Source: Chitinophagales bacterium
GTDB lineage: Bacteria; Bacteroidota; Bacteroidia; Chitinophagales; Chitinophagaceae
NCBI GenBank assembly: GCA_015655015.1
Contig: JAATFV010000006.1
Coordinates: forward strand, 1-60,996
Direction of reading: 5' to 3'
DNA length: 60,996 nt
A program made the translations under genes and the position numbers. Numbering within the stretch: position 1 is the first letter of the stretch; each line of letters opens with the position of its first letter. This document shows positions 1-9,206 of the stretch, one piece after another. The notes below the pieces were generated by a model. That model had not been told where the DNA came from and ran no database searches. It was given only the letters and a program-made list of their open reading frames with translations.

Positions 1-1085
1 AAAAGTACAGAAGTTTTCTTCAAGCAGAAATTTATTTAACAACCGTAAACTTTTCGATTGCAACTTGACTCGCAATTTGATTCGCAATTTTGTTGATAAA
101 AAATTACGATTGAGCAATTGAATATAAGGATGTAAACATCAAGTCTCTACGTCTATTACAATGCTGAAAATATTGGTCTTCTGCATATTCATCTTCTTCA
201 TATATATACATGACATATTTTCCTTTCGAAATATGTAGGGTGTTTGGTTTGCAACCAAAATTTAGATTTGAAAAAAAAAAACTCACCAATTCAGATGCTC
301 TTCATGTATCATGTATCTTTATTTTTGTTGGTCCGTCCCATGTTCCCATCTTTCTTCAACAAATTTGTTAAATAGGGACACATGAGTGCCCAAAAGTTTT
401 CGGAAAACTTTTGACAAGTTTTAATTTCATTACTTTGATGGACTTATTCAACATTTAAAATAAAAAAGTCGTTCCTATTTACCTATGTTATCTACAACAA
501 GCGGCCAGGATTTTTATATAATACAAAAGAAAACAATTGTCTATTAAATTCTTGACGGGAATAAAAATAATTACATTTTCAGTCTAACCTATTTCACAGT
601 ATACACATCCGATGTGTGGTATTGACAGCCGCAATTTTATGAGTATTAAAAATTTTATAGGATATAGTACAGATATGTACTACACATATACCTATAATTA
701 TAGTCCGCTAGCGATTGAAATTTTATAATGGAATTTACACATCAAGAGGATTAATGTACTCGAGACTCGAAATGGATTCGTTTTAAAAATAAAAGCATGA
801 TATATACTAGGTCCCACCTGATGGATAGATAATTTTTTTCAGATACTTTAGGTTCTGTTACATTCATTTAAATCATTGCCAACATTGAACTATAATAATT
901 TCGCAACTAAAATTAAAAAATATACTTGAATGGTCGACCAAATATCGTAAATATTTGGACTTGTCTTTTTTTCGAATTTCACACACATTCAAAATTTTTC
1001 CGTGTTACGTTGCGAAATTGTCACACGTGTTTTTTGAACGCGACTTCACCTCGTTCATAACAATCTCAAAGGTAACCCTTGTTTA
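1..1085. other. AT-rich gene desert with perfect hairpins
   Basis: No convincing gene is visible in this stretch of roughly 1.1 kb. It is clearly more AT-rich than the protein-coding DNA to the right. It carries several perfect inverted repeats: a 10-bp stem with a 1-nt loop at 392-412, a 7-bp stem (TAGTACA/TGTACTA) at 665-682, and an 8-bp stem (CCAAATAT/ATATTTGG) at 938-958. A near-tandem repeat built on TTGAxTCGCAAT lies near 65-92. Composition and the lack of genes suggest acquired or decayed DNA; the function is unknown. Confidence 0.5.
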
Positions 1086-1443
1086 ATGATTAATGAATTA
1101 ATTGAAAGTGATGCTTTTGCTCAATATCTTCAAAACTTCAAAACATACAGCAAAAAAGTTCATCGGTGAATTACTCACTTTTGACTTACAGTCAAGGGAA
1201 TAAACGAGCATTAAGGCAAAACTGGAAACGGAGGTTAAACGGAAGCCAGAGGCGTTTATAACGGAGGATCAAATTAAGGTTATACAGGCGAAGGAGTGGT
1301 TGACTTTGAAGGAGGCGGCTTTGTTATTGAACGTGTCGCCGCTGACCCTTAGGAGGTGGACACTGGCCGGGAAGGTGGGGGCGGAGAAGGTGGGACGGAA
1401 GCATTTGTTTTACCGGAGGTTTTTGCTAAATTCACATAATTAG
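1086..1443 (+). pseudogene. Excisionase/MerR-like helix-turn-helix protein, frameshifted
   Basis: The recognisable part is 1204-1443, which encodes an HTH_17-type domain: EWLTLKEAALLLNVSPLTLR, then a wing ending GRKHLFYRR and a stop at 1441. No ATG opens this frame, and a TAA stop at 1201 closes it upstream. A different frame starting with ATG at 1086 gives a plausible N-terminus (MINELIESDAFAQYLQ) that stops at 1167. I infer one short DNA-binding protein gene broken by frameshifts. Such proteins in Bacteroidota accompany integrases or mobilisation genes, but none survives here. A rearranged relative lies near 19218-19435. Confidence 0.6.
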
Positions 1444-1506
1444 TTCGTTTTAATGCTTGTAAGAGTAGCGAGCACAGGTTAAGTTTAACAATCTTATCTA
1501 ATCTGT

Positions 1507-1602
1507 ATGGAACAAGATTTTTCTACACTAATTTTTGATAAGCCTCTTACTAAGGTGTCTTTAGAAAACATCCAAAACTATCTTCAAGAACCGAGGATAT
1601 GA
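1507..1602 (+). pseudogene. 31-codon ORF, possible N-terminal remnant
   Basis: An ATG at 1507 opens a 31-codon frame that ends at TGA 1600. The encoded peptide ends IQNYLQEPRI, which resembles the lead-in of AlbA_2/Schlafen-type ATP-binding proteins, where a similar segment precedes the nucleic-acid-binding core. Nothing that could be that core follows. It could equally be a chance ORF. Confidence 0.2.
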
Positions 1603-1693
1603 ATGCCAACAACTATGGCTGCAAGTTATGTTTGCGTATAGGAGCACAGGCTGGGCTAAATTTTTCGGAAGGCTAATCTGTTTTTGCCGAAGG

Positions 1694-3484
1694 TTAAGAC
1701 CGTATCACCCGAAAATTTCCGGATATCTTATGCGATTGGTTTTTACTATCCGAATAATGGATCGAAAACCACCCCTCCGCATATCCGCCCGCTATTCCAT
1801 CCTGTCTTGTAATAGCGATCTCGCTGGAACTCTGGAAGGTGCAGTCCTCGCCATTTATCTTCAGGCCGGTGGACAGACCGGCCAGGTTGCTTGAAAAAAA
1901 GTAATTCCCAAGAACGCTGGTAAAATACCCCTGAAACCTAATTCCTTTTGTGTTGTCGCCGATCGTAATGACATCCACGCCGGTCGGGTTGTTGGATTCC
2001 GTCAGCTGCGGGCCGTTCGAACCGGGCTGGCCAGTGATCGAATAGGCAGTGGTATCGAGAACATAGTTGCAATATACGTGTGCAGCATTCGGACAACCGT
2101 AAAGATCAATGGTATATTGCTTGGATTCGTTCTGGCTGACGGGTGAGCCCAGCACTACATTCGTTGTATCCAGCGGTCTCCCGGAATTGTCGATGATCGT
2201 AATATGGGGGAGATTGTAGGCGTAATTGATCCAGGCGCTCATGGTGAAATTCCCGTTTTTTACCAGAACATACTGGTTATCCCTGGCATTCGTGTTGGAG
2301 AAGAGGACCGCGCCGTTTGACATGTGACTGCCATCACAGGAAAAGACGTTGCCTTTGATGGTTACCAGGTCGGGTCTGTCGGGTACAGTAAATGTCTGTT
2401 CGGCGGCAGTATTAAACGTACCCAAGGGTTGCCCCTTAAGACTTATATTGCTCCAGCTGTTGTAGTGATCATTGACAAGATCGAGGGTGACCGGCTCATT
2501 CACGGGAATAAAGACAACCGTATTTCCTTCGCTGTCAGTCCGGGCATCCGCCACTTCCCCACCGCTGGTCTTCAGGGTGATCCGGGTATTTACTACCGGG
2601 GCCCCGGTAGTGGTTCGGAGATGCAGGGTGAGATAAACTCCGTCCTTTGGGATAGCAAAATTCCAGAATCCCTTGCGCGTGATCTGTGTCGTATAGGCAT
2701 TGCCCGTTCTTTTTGAATAGCCGGCCCTATGCCACGTGTTGTTCGTGTTCAGGTCCCACACCGGGATGCTGTCGGGGGCGGTGGCTTGCTGTGCAGCCGC
2801 AATGGGCATTTGCAGGCTGACATTGACGGCGGGGTTGAAATCCACGTTCGCGCTATGGGTGGCCAGAAAATAACCGCCATAGGACTCGAGGAACGATCTT
2901 TTCCCGTTCTCGTCAGCAAAGGGATAACAGGGTAGGCTGACGAGATAGTCTTTGACGGCAGGGTGCAGGTAGCAGGTATTGACGGAAAAGGACACTGAGC
3001 CGGTAACATGTCCGAAACCATAAGGAGGCACCGTGAGCACACCATTTCCCGGCAGGTCGATCACTCCGCCCGTATAGTCATAAAGGATATCACCCGCTCC
3101 CACCAGGGGCAGCACATTTATGTTGACGTAATTTCTGTAGGCGGCCGATGCGGTAAAGACTTTTGGAAAGATAAAGTATGTATTGATGTAATTGGCAGTC
3201 GTCAGGATATTGGAAAGATATTGATCGGTAGGGAGGTCGCTGATGGTAAAACTGTTGAAGCCAGGGGTATAGGTGAGATAAGTATTGTCTATTGTTTTAA
3301 CAGTCAGCGGATTGCTGGTCTGATCGTTGTTGAGGGGGTATACCATAAGACTCGTATTGACCGGCGTGGCAGCCGGAGTGGGGGTATAATTCAGGGAAGC
3401 AGGGGGTGCCGAAGTTCCCTGGTGGGATTTTGAGCAGCCAGTAACCAGGCCCAGAGCGCCAAGCAAAAGCAGGGTGCGTTTCAT
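1694..3484 (-). CDS. Lipoprotein with carboxypeptidase-regulatory-like domain
   Basis: A 596-aa protein begins with a lipoprotein signal (MKRTLLLLGALGLVTGCSKS, lipobox Cys17), so it is expected on the outer membrane or periplasmic face. Residues of about 290-350 (GVYLTLHLRTTTGAPVVNTRITLKTSGGE, given here only as GAPVVNTRITLKTSGGE) look like a CarboxypepD_reg/Ig-like sandwich in which a polar segment is repeated around a glycine turn. No catalytic motif is visible. The start is fixed by the signal peptide. It stands alone: remnants flank it on both sides. Function unknown; a surface glycan-binding or scaffold role would be speculative. Confidence 0.8.
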   Translation of the reverse strand: MKRTLLLLGALGLVTGCSKSHQGTSAPPASLNYTPTPAATPVNTSLMVYPLNNDQTSNPLTVKTIDNTYLTYTPGFNSFTISDLPTDQYLSNILTTANYINTYFIFPKVFTASAAYRNYVNINVLPLVGAGDILYDYTGGVIDLPGNGVLTVPPYGFGHVTGSVSFSVNTCYLHPAVKDYLVSLPCYPFADENGKRSFLESYGGYFLATHSANVDFNPAVNVSLQMPIAAAQQATAPDSIPVWDLNTNNTWHRAGYSKRTGNAYTTQITRKGFWNFAIPKDGVYLTLHLRTTTGAPVVNTRITLKTSGGEVADARTDSEGNTVVFIPVNEPVTLDLVNDHYNSWSNISLKGQPLGTFNTAAEQTFTVPDRPDLVTIKGNVFSCDGSHMSNGAVLFSNTNARDNQYVLVKNGNFTMSAWINYAYNLPHITIIDNSGRPLDTTNVVLGSPVSQNESKQYTIDLYGCPNAAHVYCNYVLDTTAYSITGQPGSNGPQLTESNNPTGVDVITIGDNTKGIRFQGYFTSVLGNYFFSSNLAGLSTGLKINGEDCTFQSSSEIAITRQDGIAGGYAEGWFSIHYSDSKNQSHKISGNFRVIRS

Positions 3485-3604
3485 AATAGCGGTGTAATGA
3501 TGGTTTAGGGAAAGACGCTACAAGATAATAAAATAAAGTGGTTTCACGGTAGCCCGATTCATTATTGTTTCCAACCTTTAAGAAAAAACAATAATCCATC
3601 ACAT

Positions 3605-3826
3605 ATGAGCAAAAAACTCTTTCCCTACCTCGCCATTCCAGCCTCCCCCAAGTCTATTCCTGCTGCTTATGCTTATAGCCTGCGGCCACACCGATCAGCA
3701 GGCAAGCTCCGCGGCGCCCGCCAAACACAGCTATTCCGGAATCGTCATGGCCATCCTCTACCAGCAGCAGGCAGCAGAATATCGCGCACTTTGTCTGCAG
3801 GCTTACAATCTGGCAACTTTGACTAG
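3605..3826 (+). pseudogene. 5'-nucleotidase, lipoprotein e(P4)-type, N-terminal remnant
   Basis: Two overlapping frames together give the start of a secreted lipoprotein. The first begins MSKKLFPYLAIP at 3605. The second, from about 3660, reads MLIACGHTDQQASSAAPA and then YQQQAAEYRALCLQAYNLA. The last segment is the hallmark N-terminal helix of the e(P4) class of HAD-superfamily acid phosphatases. A frameshift separates the signal peptide from the mature part. The coding sequence stops making sense at about 3825, so the whole HAD catalytic domain is missing. It is joined tail-to-tail to a radC remnant. Confidence 0.6.
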
Positions 3827-3834
3827 AATAATAT

Positions 3835-4033
3835 TTACAATAAACCCTCCACCCTCATCGACAGCCAACCTTTCTCCGAAATGATCAAATGATCCATCAG
3901 TTGAACATCAATCGTTTGGAGTGCCTTCTTTATTCGAAAGGTAGCTGTATATCCTTGACGCTGGGCCTTAGACTTCCGGACGGGTGGTTATGGGCAATGA
4001 TGACAAAGGTGGCCAGTGAATGAAGAGCGAGAC
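3835..4033 (-). pseudogene. radC: RadC/JAB-domain protein, C-terminal remnant
   Basis: Read on the minus strand, 4033-3930 gives LATFVIIAHNHPSGSLRPS followed by VKD, the metal-binding HNHPSG...D signature of RadC (JAMM/MPN fold). A frameshift near 3928 shifts the rest into a second frame, which reads IDVQLMDHLIIS and ends at 3835 with EGLL-stop, as RadC proteins do. The N-terminal half is absent because the sequence ends abruptly at the left end of the IS630 element. RadC-like genes are often carried on mobile DNA in this phylum. Confidence 0.7.
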
Positions 4034-4721
4034 TAGTGTCATGAATATTAAATAGGGTTAGTATATTTGGGCAAAAAATCGAGGATGGCAAAATGGCGCC
4101 CATTTAAATTAAGTGAGGGAGAACGAATAGAGCTTCAAACGATAGCCGCCGGAAAACGCACTGGTATTATGCGTCGATGAGAAGACGCAAATACAAGCAT
4201 TGGACAGAACCCAGCCGTTGTTGCCTTTGAGGGTTGGCCAGCCCAAGCGGCTGACAGCGACGTACAAGAGAAATGGGACGGTGGCCCTGTTGGCGGCCCT
4301 TTCCGTGCATAAAGGGGAAGTTACAGCGAAGACAGTGGACAAGAACAATGCCCAAAACTTCCTTATCTTTTTGAAAGAGCTGTATCGGAAATATCCGCGT
4401 AAACAGTTGCATGTAATCGTAGATAACCTGACGGTCCATAAGCACAAGATAATTGCTGATTGGGTGGAGTCGAAGAAAAGGATAACGCTGCATTATACGC
4501 CAACGTATTCGTCCTGGTTGAATCAGATTGAAATATGGTTTAATATACTGACAAAAGACGTGCTGAAAGGGGGAATATGGAAATCGAGAAAGCAATTAGT
4601 GGATCAATTGATGGAGTACGTAAAAACGTATAATGAGCAGAGAGGCAAGCCGTTTAAATGGACTTACACGGGAGAGCTGCTAACCGTTTAATACTAAATT
4701 AACTTAACAATCATCACACTA
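4034..4721 (+). mobile_element. IS630-family element with internal deletion
   Basis: The ends are intact. TA dinucleotides at 4034-4035 and 4720-4721 fit the TA target duplication of IS630/Tc1 elements. Just inside, the left end begins GTGTCATGAAT and the right end, read inward, begins GTGTGATGATT; similarity continues to about 30 nt (imperfect terminal inverted repeats). The interior holds a transposase with most of its N-terminal half removed. The element separates a RadC remnant on the left from the orphan gene on the right. It is not expected to transpose by itself, but could be mobilised in trans. Confidence 0.75.
4085..4691 (+). pseudogene. IS630-family DDE transposase, internally deleted
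   Basis: The N-terminus (MAKWRPFKLSEGERIELQTI, 4085 to about 4157) is in one frame. After the junction at about 4157 a second frame runs to the stop at 4691 and holds the catalytic half: first Asp in LCVDEKTQIQALDR, second Asp in HVIVDNLTVHKHK, and Glu in SSWLNQIEIWFNIL. These are the DDE residues of the family. The helix-turn-helix region normally lying between (well over 100 residues) has been deleted and the frame changed at the same point. Confidence 0.85.
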
Positions 4722-5245
4722 GCTTTCGAGCAAGGGATTGACCCGATCTTTTACGCAGGTCTTTCTGAGCCTGAGATCGAAACCGAATTGGCGGCACTGG
4801 ACGAGAACAAGTTTATACAGCTCGGTAGACGCTTTCTGCTTTGGGAACGAAAGGAAGGGGGGAATAGGTCGGAAGATCTGAGCTCTGGGCAAAGCAAGGG
4901 ACACGACGATTTGAATGATTACATTGAAATAACGGACCAGGCTATCGCGTGGGGGTACAACCGGATACCCCCTTACACCTTCAAAATAAGCCATATCGAC
5001 TATGTAAATGGGAATAAAGTGGGTGAAAGGGATGATGCGATAGACCCCGGGCCCAAAAAAGCCTTCGTGGCAATGTTGGCAATGGAATTGGCCAAACAGC
5101 AAGCAGAAATATCCCAGGCTTGGGGGCAAGCATTGACGGACAACTGGGACCTATATTCTAGAGATATTTACAAATCCACACGATTGAAGAAAACCTGCGA
5201 TTGTTGCGGTATCTCAAAAAAGGGTTTGACGAGCAGGCTGCGTAA
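4722..5245 (+). pseudogene. Orphan gene, 5' end lost, frameshifted
   Basis: An open frame enters directly from the IS630 end (FEQGIDPIFYAGLSEPEIE) and runs through an acidic, helical protein of about 150 residues. An annotated start at TTG 4788 is possible but unlikely, because the frame is open upstream into the element. Near 5160 the better frame changes: the second frame reads IEENLRLLRYLKKGF and stops at 5243-5245, whereas the original frame continues into low-quality sequence and the repeat at 5321. I do not recognise the family. Confidence 0.45.
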
Positions 5246-5320
5246 AATTATATTATCCTGGCATCTGCGGTCAGTTGCGTTTTCGTCGAAAAATTTTGTA
5301 TCTTATTTGTACCTCCTGAT

Positions 5321-5370
5321 TACTAAAATATTGAAATACAAGCATTTTTACTTTTTGTATTGGAAAGTAG
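5321..5370 (+). repeat. Two-hairpin interspersed repeat, copy A
   Basis: It begins TACTAAAAT, as copy B does. The first hairpin has stem AAATAC/GCATTT (5334-5347, one mismatch). The second hairpin (5350-5368) has an ACTTT/AAAGT stem around the loop containing TGTATTG that all four copies share. It lies between the orphan pseudogene and the repeat array upstream of the Fic gene. Confidence 0.6.
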
Positions 5371-5492
5371 CGATTTTTAATTAATTGGCAATCAATTAAT
5401 TGGTCTTTTAAAATTACATTTTGTACCGTTTTTTTCATTTTTTATCTATTTGATTGTCAATCTGTTAATTTTATCCTTTCTTGCTTATCATT

Positions 5493-5647
5493 TTTACAGT
5501 AATTTTTTCAGTATTTATTAAATTTACAGTACTTTGTATCTGTTTTACAGTTCTTACTTGGCTGATATTTCCTCAAGGAAATCAGTTTTATAGTCCCATG
5601 AGGATATTTCTATCAATTTTACAGTAATTCGAATCAGTTTTACAGTA
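5493..5647 (+). promoter_or_regulatory. Phased array of six TTTACAGTA repeats upstream of fic
   Basis: Copies of the 9-mer start at 5493, 5523, 5544, 5587, 5618 and 5639. Four are exact TTTACAGTA; those at 5544 and 5587 differ at one and two positions. Most are preceded by ATC(A/T)x, giving an extended consensus near ATCAxTTTTACAGTA. Start-to-start distances are 30, 21, 43, 31 and 21 nt, all close to multiples of the 10.5-bp DNA turn, so bound proteins would sit on one face. The array ends 20 nt before the Fic start codon. It looks like a multi-site operator; iterons of a lost replicon are an alternative. Confidence 0.6.
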
Positions 5648-5667
5648 CCTAAAAGCTAAAATATAGA

Positions 5668-7170
5668 ATGGAGGCAAGACCGGTAGGTGGAGAATGGCTC
5701 AAAGAGAAGTATAAACTGTCGCAATATACTTTGACACATGGCTCCTATATAGCGGACAATGCGGCGATTCGTATAACGTCGAAAGGTAATGTCGAACAGG
5801 ATTATGGTATCAAGTATGCAGTGGCCGAAGAAGAAAATCCCGTGCACCACATCGAATTCTTTCTAAAATATGATGATCTCCAACTTGACTTTCTCCAAGC
5901 TGTCTTGAAGCGAACGCCATCAGCAGAAATCGAACATTTTATAGCAGAATCACCCGCCGGCAGATCAGCAAGGAGGATAGGCTTTTGGTACGAGTTCCTG
6001 ACAGGTCAAGTAATCCAGCTTTCCCATTCAATCTCAGGCAATTATATTGATCTGCTAGATCCCGAGAAATATCTGACAGGGCGAACGGAAAAGAATCCCC
6101 GCTGGAGAATTAACGATAATCTTTTAGGCACCCAGGCGTATTGCCCGGTTGTCCGTAGAACACGAGAACTAGAGCAGTTGTTAGGGCAAGATCTGACAGC
6201 CAAAATAGAGGCTCTGAAGGCTGACTATCCCGAGGATATATTCAGGCGAGCAACAAATTATCTTTATACCAAAGAGACAAAATCCTCGTATGAAATAGAG
6301 AAAGAAAAGCCATCTCCCGATCGTGCTCAAAAATTCGTCGCCTTACTGCAGATGGCCGGCTCAGAGACCAATGAACAAATGCTAAGGGAAAGCCGGCTTA
6401 TCATGTTGCAGAATGCCATAGTCGATCCCCGCTTCGCTGCTGCTGCTTTTCGTGATTTTCAAAATTATATCGGGCAGTCACTGGGCAATGGTCACGAAAT
6501 CTTTTACTACATCTGCCCACCACCCGGTGTGATGGTGTCGCTCATGGAAGGATTGCAGTCACTTGGGTTAAAGACGGCCGGCGTTACATTTCCAGAAGTA
6601 AGAGCGGCAATCATCGCCTTTGGGTTTGTCTTTATTCATCCGTTTGAGGATGGCAACGGCCGTCTGCACCGTTTCTTAATACATGATGTGTTGTCTCATG
6701 ACGAAAAGGTCCCTAAGGGACTCATTGTTCCCGTATCAGCACACATGCTGAACAACATCAAAGAGTATGATGCGATCCTTGAAAAATACTCAAAGCCACT
6801 AATGCGACGCGTCAGATTTTCGGCCACAGAAATAGGAGAAGTTGAAATACTCAATCCCGAAGAAGTTGAAGGCTACTTCAAATATCCGGACCTGACCGAA
6901 CAGTGTGTTTATCTGGTTCAGACTTTACACGATACCATACGGGTGGACATGCCGGAGGAATTGACGTTTGTTCAGCGTTTTGATGAGGCAAAACGAGCAA
7001 TACAGCAGATCGTGGATATGCCCGACAAATATATCGCGCAGATGTTGACTTTTCTTCATCAGAATAAGGGAATATTCCCCAAAAGGCGACGTGAGTATTT
7101 CGATAAACTTACCGATGCCGAAATCGAGCGGATGCAGGACGCTTATCGAAGGATTTATGAATTGGACTAG
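5668..7170 (+). CDS. Fic family protein (probable AMPylase)
   Basis: A 500-aa protein contains the canonical Fic motif HPFEDGNGRLHRF with His at residue 324, inside an all-helical Fic domain of about residues 230-400. Fic proteins transfer AMP (sometimes other nucleotides or phosphate moieties) to hydroxyl side chains of target proteins; His deprotonates the target. The N-terminal 200 residues are unusual and may recognise the target; the C-terminal helical region could bind DNA. I could not place an inhibitory S/TxxxE(G/N) helix with confidence. No antitoxin-sized partner gene is adjacent, so it is not an obvious toxin-antitoxin pair. It is intact among decayed elements, and an unusual repeat array precedes it. 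Confidence 0.85.
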   Translation: MEARPVGGEWLKEKYKLSQYTLTHGSYIADNAAIRITSKGNVEQDYGIKYAVAEEENPVHHIEFFLKYDDLQLDFLQAVLKRTPSAEIEHFIAESPAGRSARRIGFWYEFLTGQVIQLSHSISGNYIDLLDPEKYLTGRTEKNPRWRINDNLLGTQAYCPVVRRTRELEQLLGQDLTAKIEALKADYPEDIFRRATNYLYTKETKSSYEIEKEKPSPDRAQKFVALLQMAGSETNEQMLRESRLIMLQNAIVDPRFAAAAFRDFQNYIGQSLGNGHEIFYYICPPPGVMVSLMEGLQSLGLKTAGVTFPEVRAAIIAFGFVFIHPFEDGNGRLHRFLIHDVLSHDEKVPKGLIVPVSAHMLNNIKEYDAILEKYSKPLMRRVRFSATEIGEVEILNPEEVEGYFKYPDLTEQCVYLVQTLHDTIRVDMPEELTFVQRFDEAKRAIQQIVDMPDKYIAQMLTFLHQNKGIFPKRRREYFDKLTDAEIERMQDAYRRIYELD

Positions 7171-7356
7171 GTTGATTCAGAAAGGGGTCAAACGTATAAA
7201 ACATTTACTGCAGTTGGTATAGTGTCGAGGATTTTCTTTTTGAAAGGACTAAAATCTAATTTTTCAACTTTAATGGTTAATAATTTGATTTGTAGTAGAC
7301 TAGATACAGAATCGGCACCACACCCAAACATCCCTACACCACGACAGTTGGCGCGC

Positions 7357-7545
7357 TTAGAAAGGTGTTAAAAGAAATTCCCAACCGTCCGAGGCCGGTA
7401 ACGAATGGGTGAAAACACTAATGTCGTTGTAGTCTTCCAGTTCAAATTCATCATTTCGGACATTGACGCGCCAGCTCTTTTTATGTACGTCAATGCCACA
7501 GAAAATAGTTTGCCCGTCAAAACGGAGTTGATTAACTTTAGACAT
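7357..7545 (-). pseudogene. IS110-family transposase, N-terminal fragment
   Basis: The frame starts MSKVNQLRFDGQTIFCGIDV at 7545 and continues HKKSWRV. The GIDVHKKSW segment holds the first catalytic Asp of the DEDD (RuvC-like) fold of IS110 recombinases. Homology ends after FELEDYN at about 7430, where the probable left end of the surrounding IS4 element begins; the remaining residues are read-through. About 40 of an expected more than 300 residues survive, so it is inactive. Confidence 0.8.
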
Positions 7546-9100
7546 GGTTCCCGATTTTTAAGTGAGTTAATGTGGTAATTAAATTTACTTATTATCGGGA
7601 ACTTTCCATTTACTCACAGCCCCAGCTCAAACATAAGACCTTAAGCAAGAAAAGGTGTTTTCACGGTAGGGTATGTATTGATAATGAAGTAATTTGTATT
7701 TGTAGATAAGAAGGGGCGTTGTGATCGTCGAAAACCATCAAAAGATTACCGGATCAAAGTAACCAACAAGCTAAATTACCATATCAATGACAATGAAGCA
7801 TTCAAAGGCCGTCACAAGAACGGCCCGGAAGGGGCCTTCACCAGGAATCGGCTGCTTCCCTTTGGTCATTTGATAATCAGTATATTAAGAATGGGAAAGA
7901 CAGGACTACAACGAGAGATGGATAGCTTCTTGCGAGAGACAGAGAACGAGCAGTTCAACATTCGACGAATCACGAAGAGTGGTTTCAGCAGATCGAGACG
8001 GAAACTGGCGCCGGAAGCGTTCCTGGAGCTTAACGATATTATTTGGAAAGACTTTTATGAGGAAGTTGACTTCTACGGCTATCATGGACAGAAACTGTTA
8101 TCGGTCGATGGCACTTATCTGAACTTGCCGAATCATCCAAGCATCCACGAAGCGTTTGACAGGCGGGGCATGGGCCGTGGAAAGAATAAAGATCTGCCCA
8201 AGAGCATGTGTCTGCTCTCTGCCCTGTATGATCCGGTGAACTATCTGACATTGGATGTGCAGACCGGTCCGACCGATGGCAACGAGCAGGACCTGCTATT
8301 GAAGCATTTGTCAAAGGTGGAACGAGGTGATATATTGCTGCTGGATCGCGGATACCCTGGAACGGCGCTGTTTGCCGGCCTGCAATCCATGGGTATTCAC
8401 TTCATCGTTCGGATGAGGGAGCATTGGTTGCCAGTCAAAGAGTTTAAGGCCGGTCGTAAGCGGGATACGATAGTAACGTTGACGGTGCCGGACAAATACT
8501 ATGACAGCTTTACCGAACAGTTCCCGTCGATGAAAAAGAGATCAAATGCAGACTGGTTAAGATAGCATTGGAGAACGGAGAAGAAGAGATATTAGCCACT
8601 TCTTTGTTGGACAGTGCAAAGTATAAGCTGACGGAAATCGGGGAGCTGTACCGGATCCGATGGGGTACTGAAGAGGGTTACAAGATGTATAAGGCACGGG
8701 TGCAGGTGGAAGCCTTCAGTGGCAAGACGGCCACCGCCATTAAGCAGGACATCTACGCCAAGGTGATGATGATGATTCTATGCGCAGCCTTGGCCTTCCC
8801 TATAGAAGAAAGGGTAATCGCGGAATCTAATGAAGACAAGCGAAAAGGCAAGCTTAAGTACCGAAGAAAGATCAACCGCACCTTTGCCTAATTGGTCGAC
8901 CAAATGTATCCTGATCGGCATGTTCATTAAAAGGACGATTAGATTAGCTCTTGCCGTCTTCGACAAACAGGTGGCTGCCAACACAGAAATCGTTCGACCC
9001 GGCAGGCATGAAAAGCGAAAGCGACGACCACCCAGGCTGGACCATATGAATTATAAAGACGTGTAAAACCCTTAAGTCAACGACATTAGTTTAAACACCC
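7407..9100 (+). mobile_element. Degenerate IS4-family element with nested IS110 fragment
   Basis: An imperfect inverted repeat brackets the element: 7407-7429 and 9078-9100 share GGGTG and the 13-mer ACTAATGTCGTTG in opposite orientations, with five differing bases between. Inside are the IS110 fragment (7430 onward, minus strand) and a frameshifted IS4-type transposase. I infer that an IS110 element entered the IS4 left end and was then mostly deleted. The end assignment is less certain than the transposase identity. Confidence 0.5.
7694..9066 (+). pseudogene. IS4-family DDE transposase, multiple frameshifts
   Basis: One frame is open from about 7694 (after a stop) to 8563. It holds GAFTRNRLLPFGHLI, LLSVDGTYLNLPNH (first catalytic Asp) and DILLLDRGYPG (second Asp). 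Near 8560 the frame shifts; the next piece (to 8891) contains YRIRWGTEEGYKMYK, an exact fit to the Y-(2)-R-(3)-E-(6)-K signature of IS4 transposases. A further shift gives the C-terminus AVFDKQVAANTEIVRPGRHE up to 9066. At least two frameshifts and a poor start make it non-functional. Confidence 0.85.
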
Positions 9101-9206
9101 TTTTTTTTCAGCAATTTGGGTGAAAGTCGCGTATCGTAAAAAAGAGTAATGTTCACAGCCCTACAGCACCGGTTTATGACTTATCTTCCCATAACACCTC
9201 GGTAGC

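Noticed and set aside
104..289. 61-aa minus-strand ORF
   Set aside because: Low-complexity start, many rare residues, no motif, and lies in the AT-rich desert; probably chance.
4109..4595. Long minus-strand ORFs in the IS630 element
   Set aside because: They are antisense to the transposase that shows the DDE motif.
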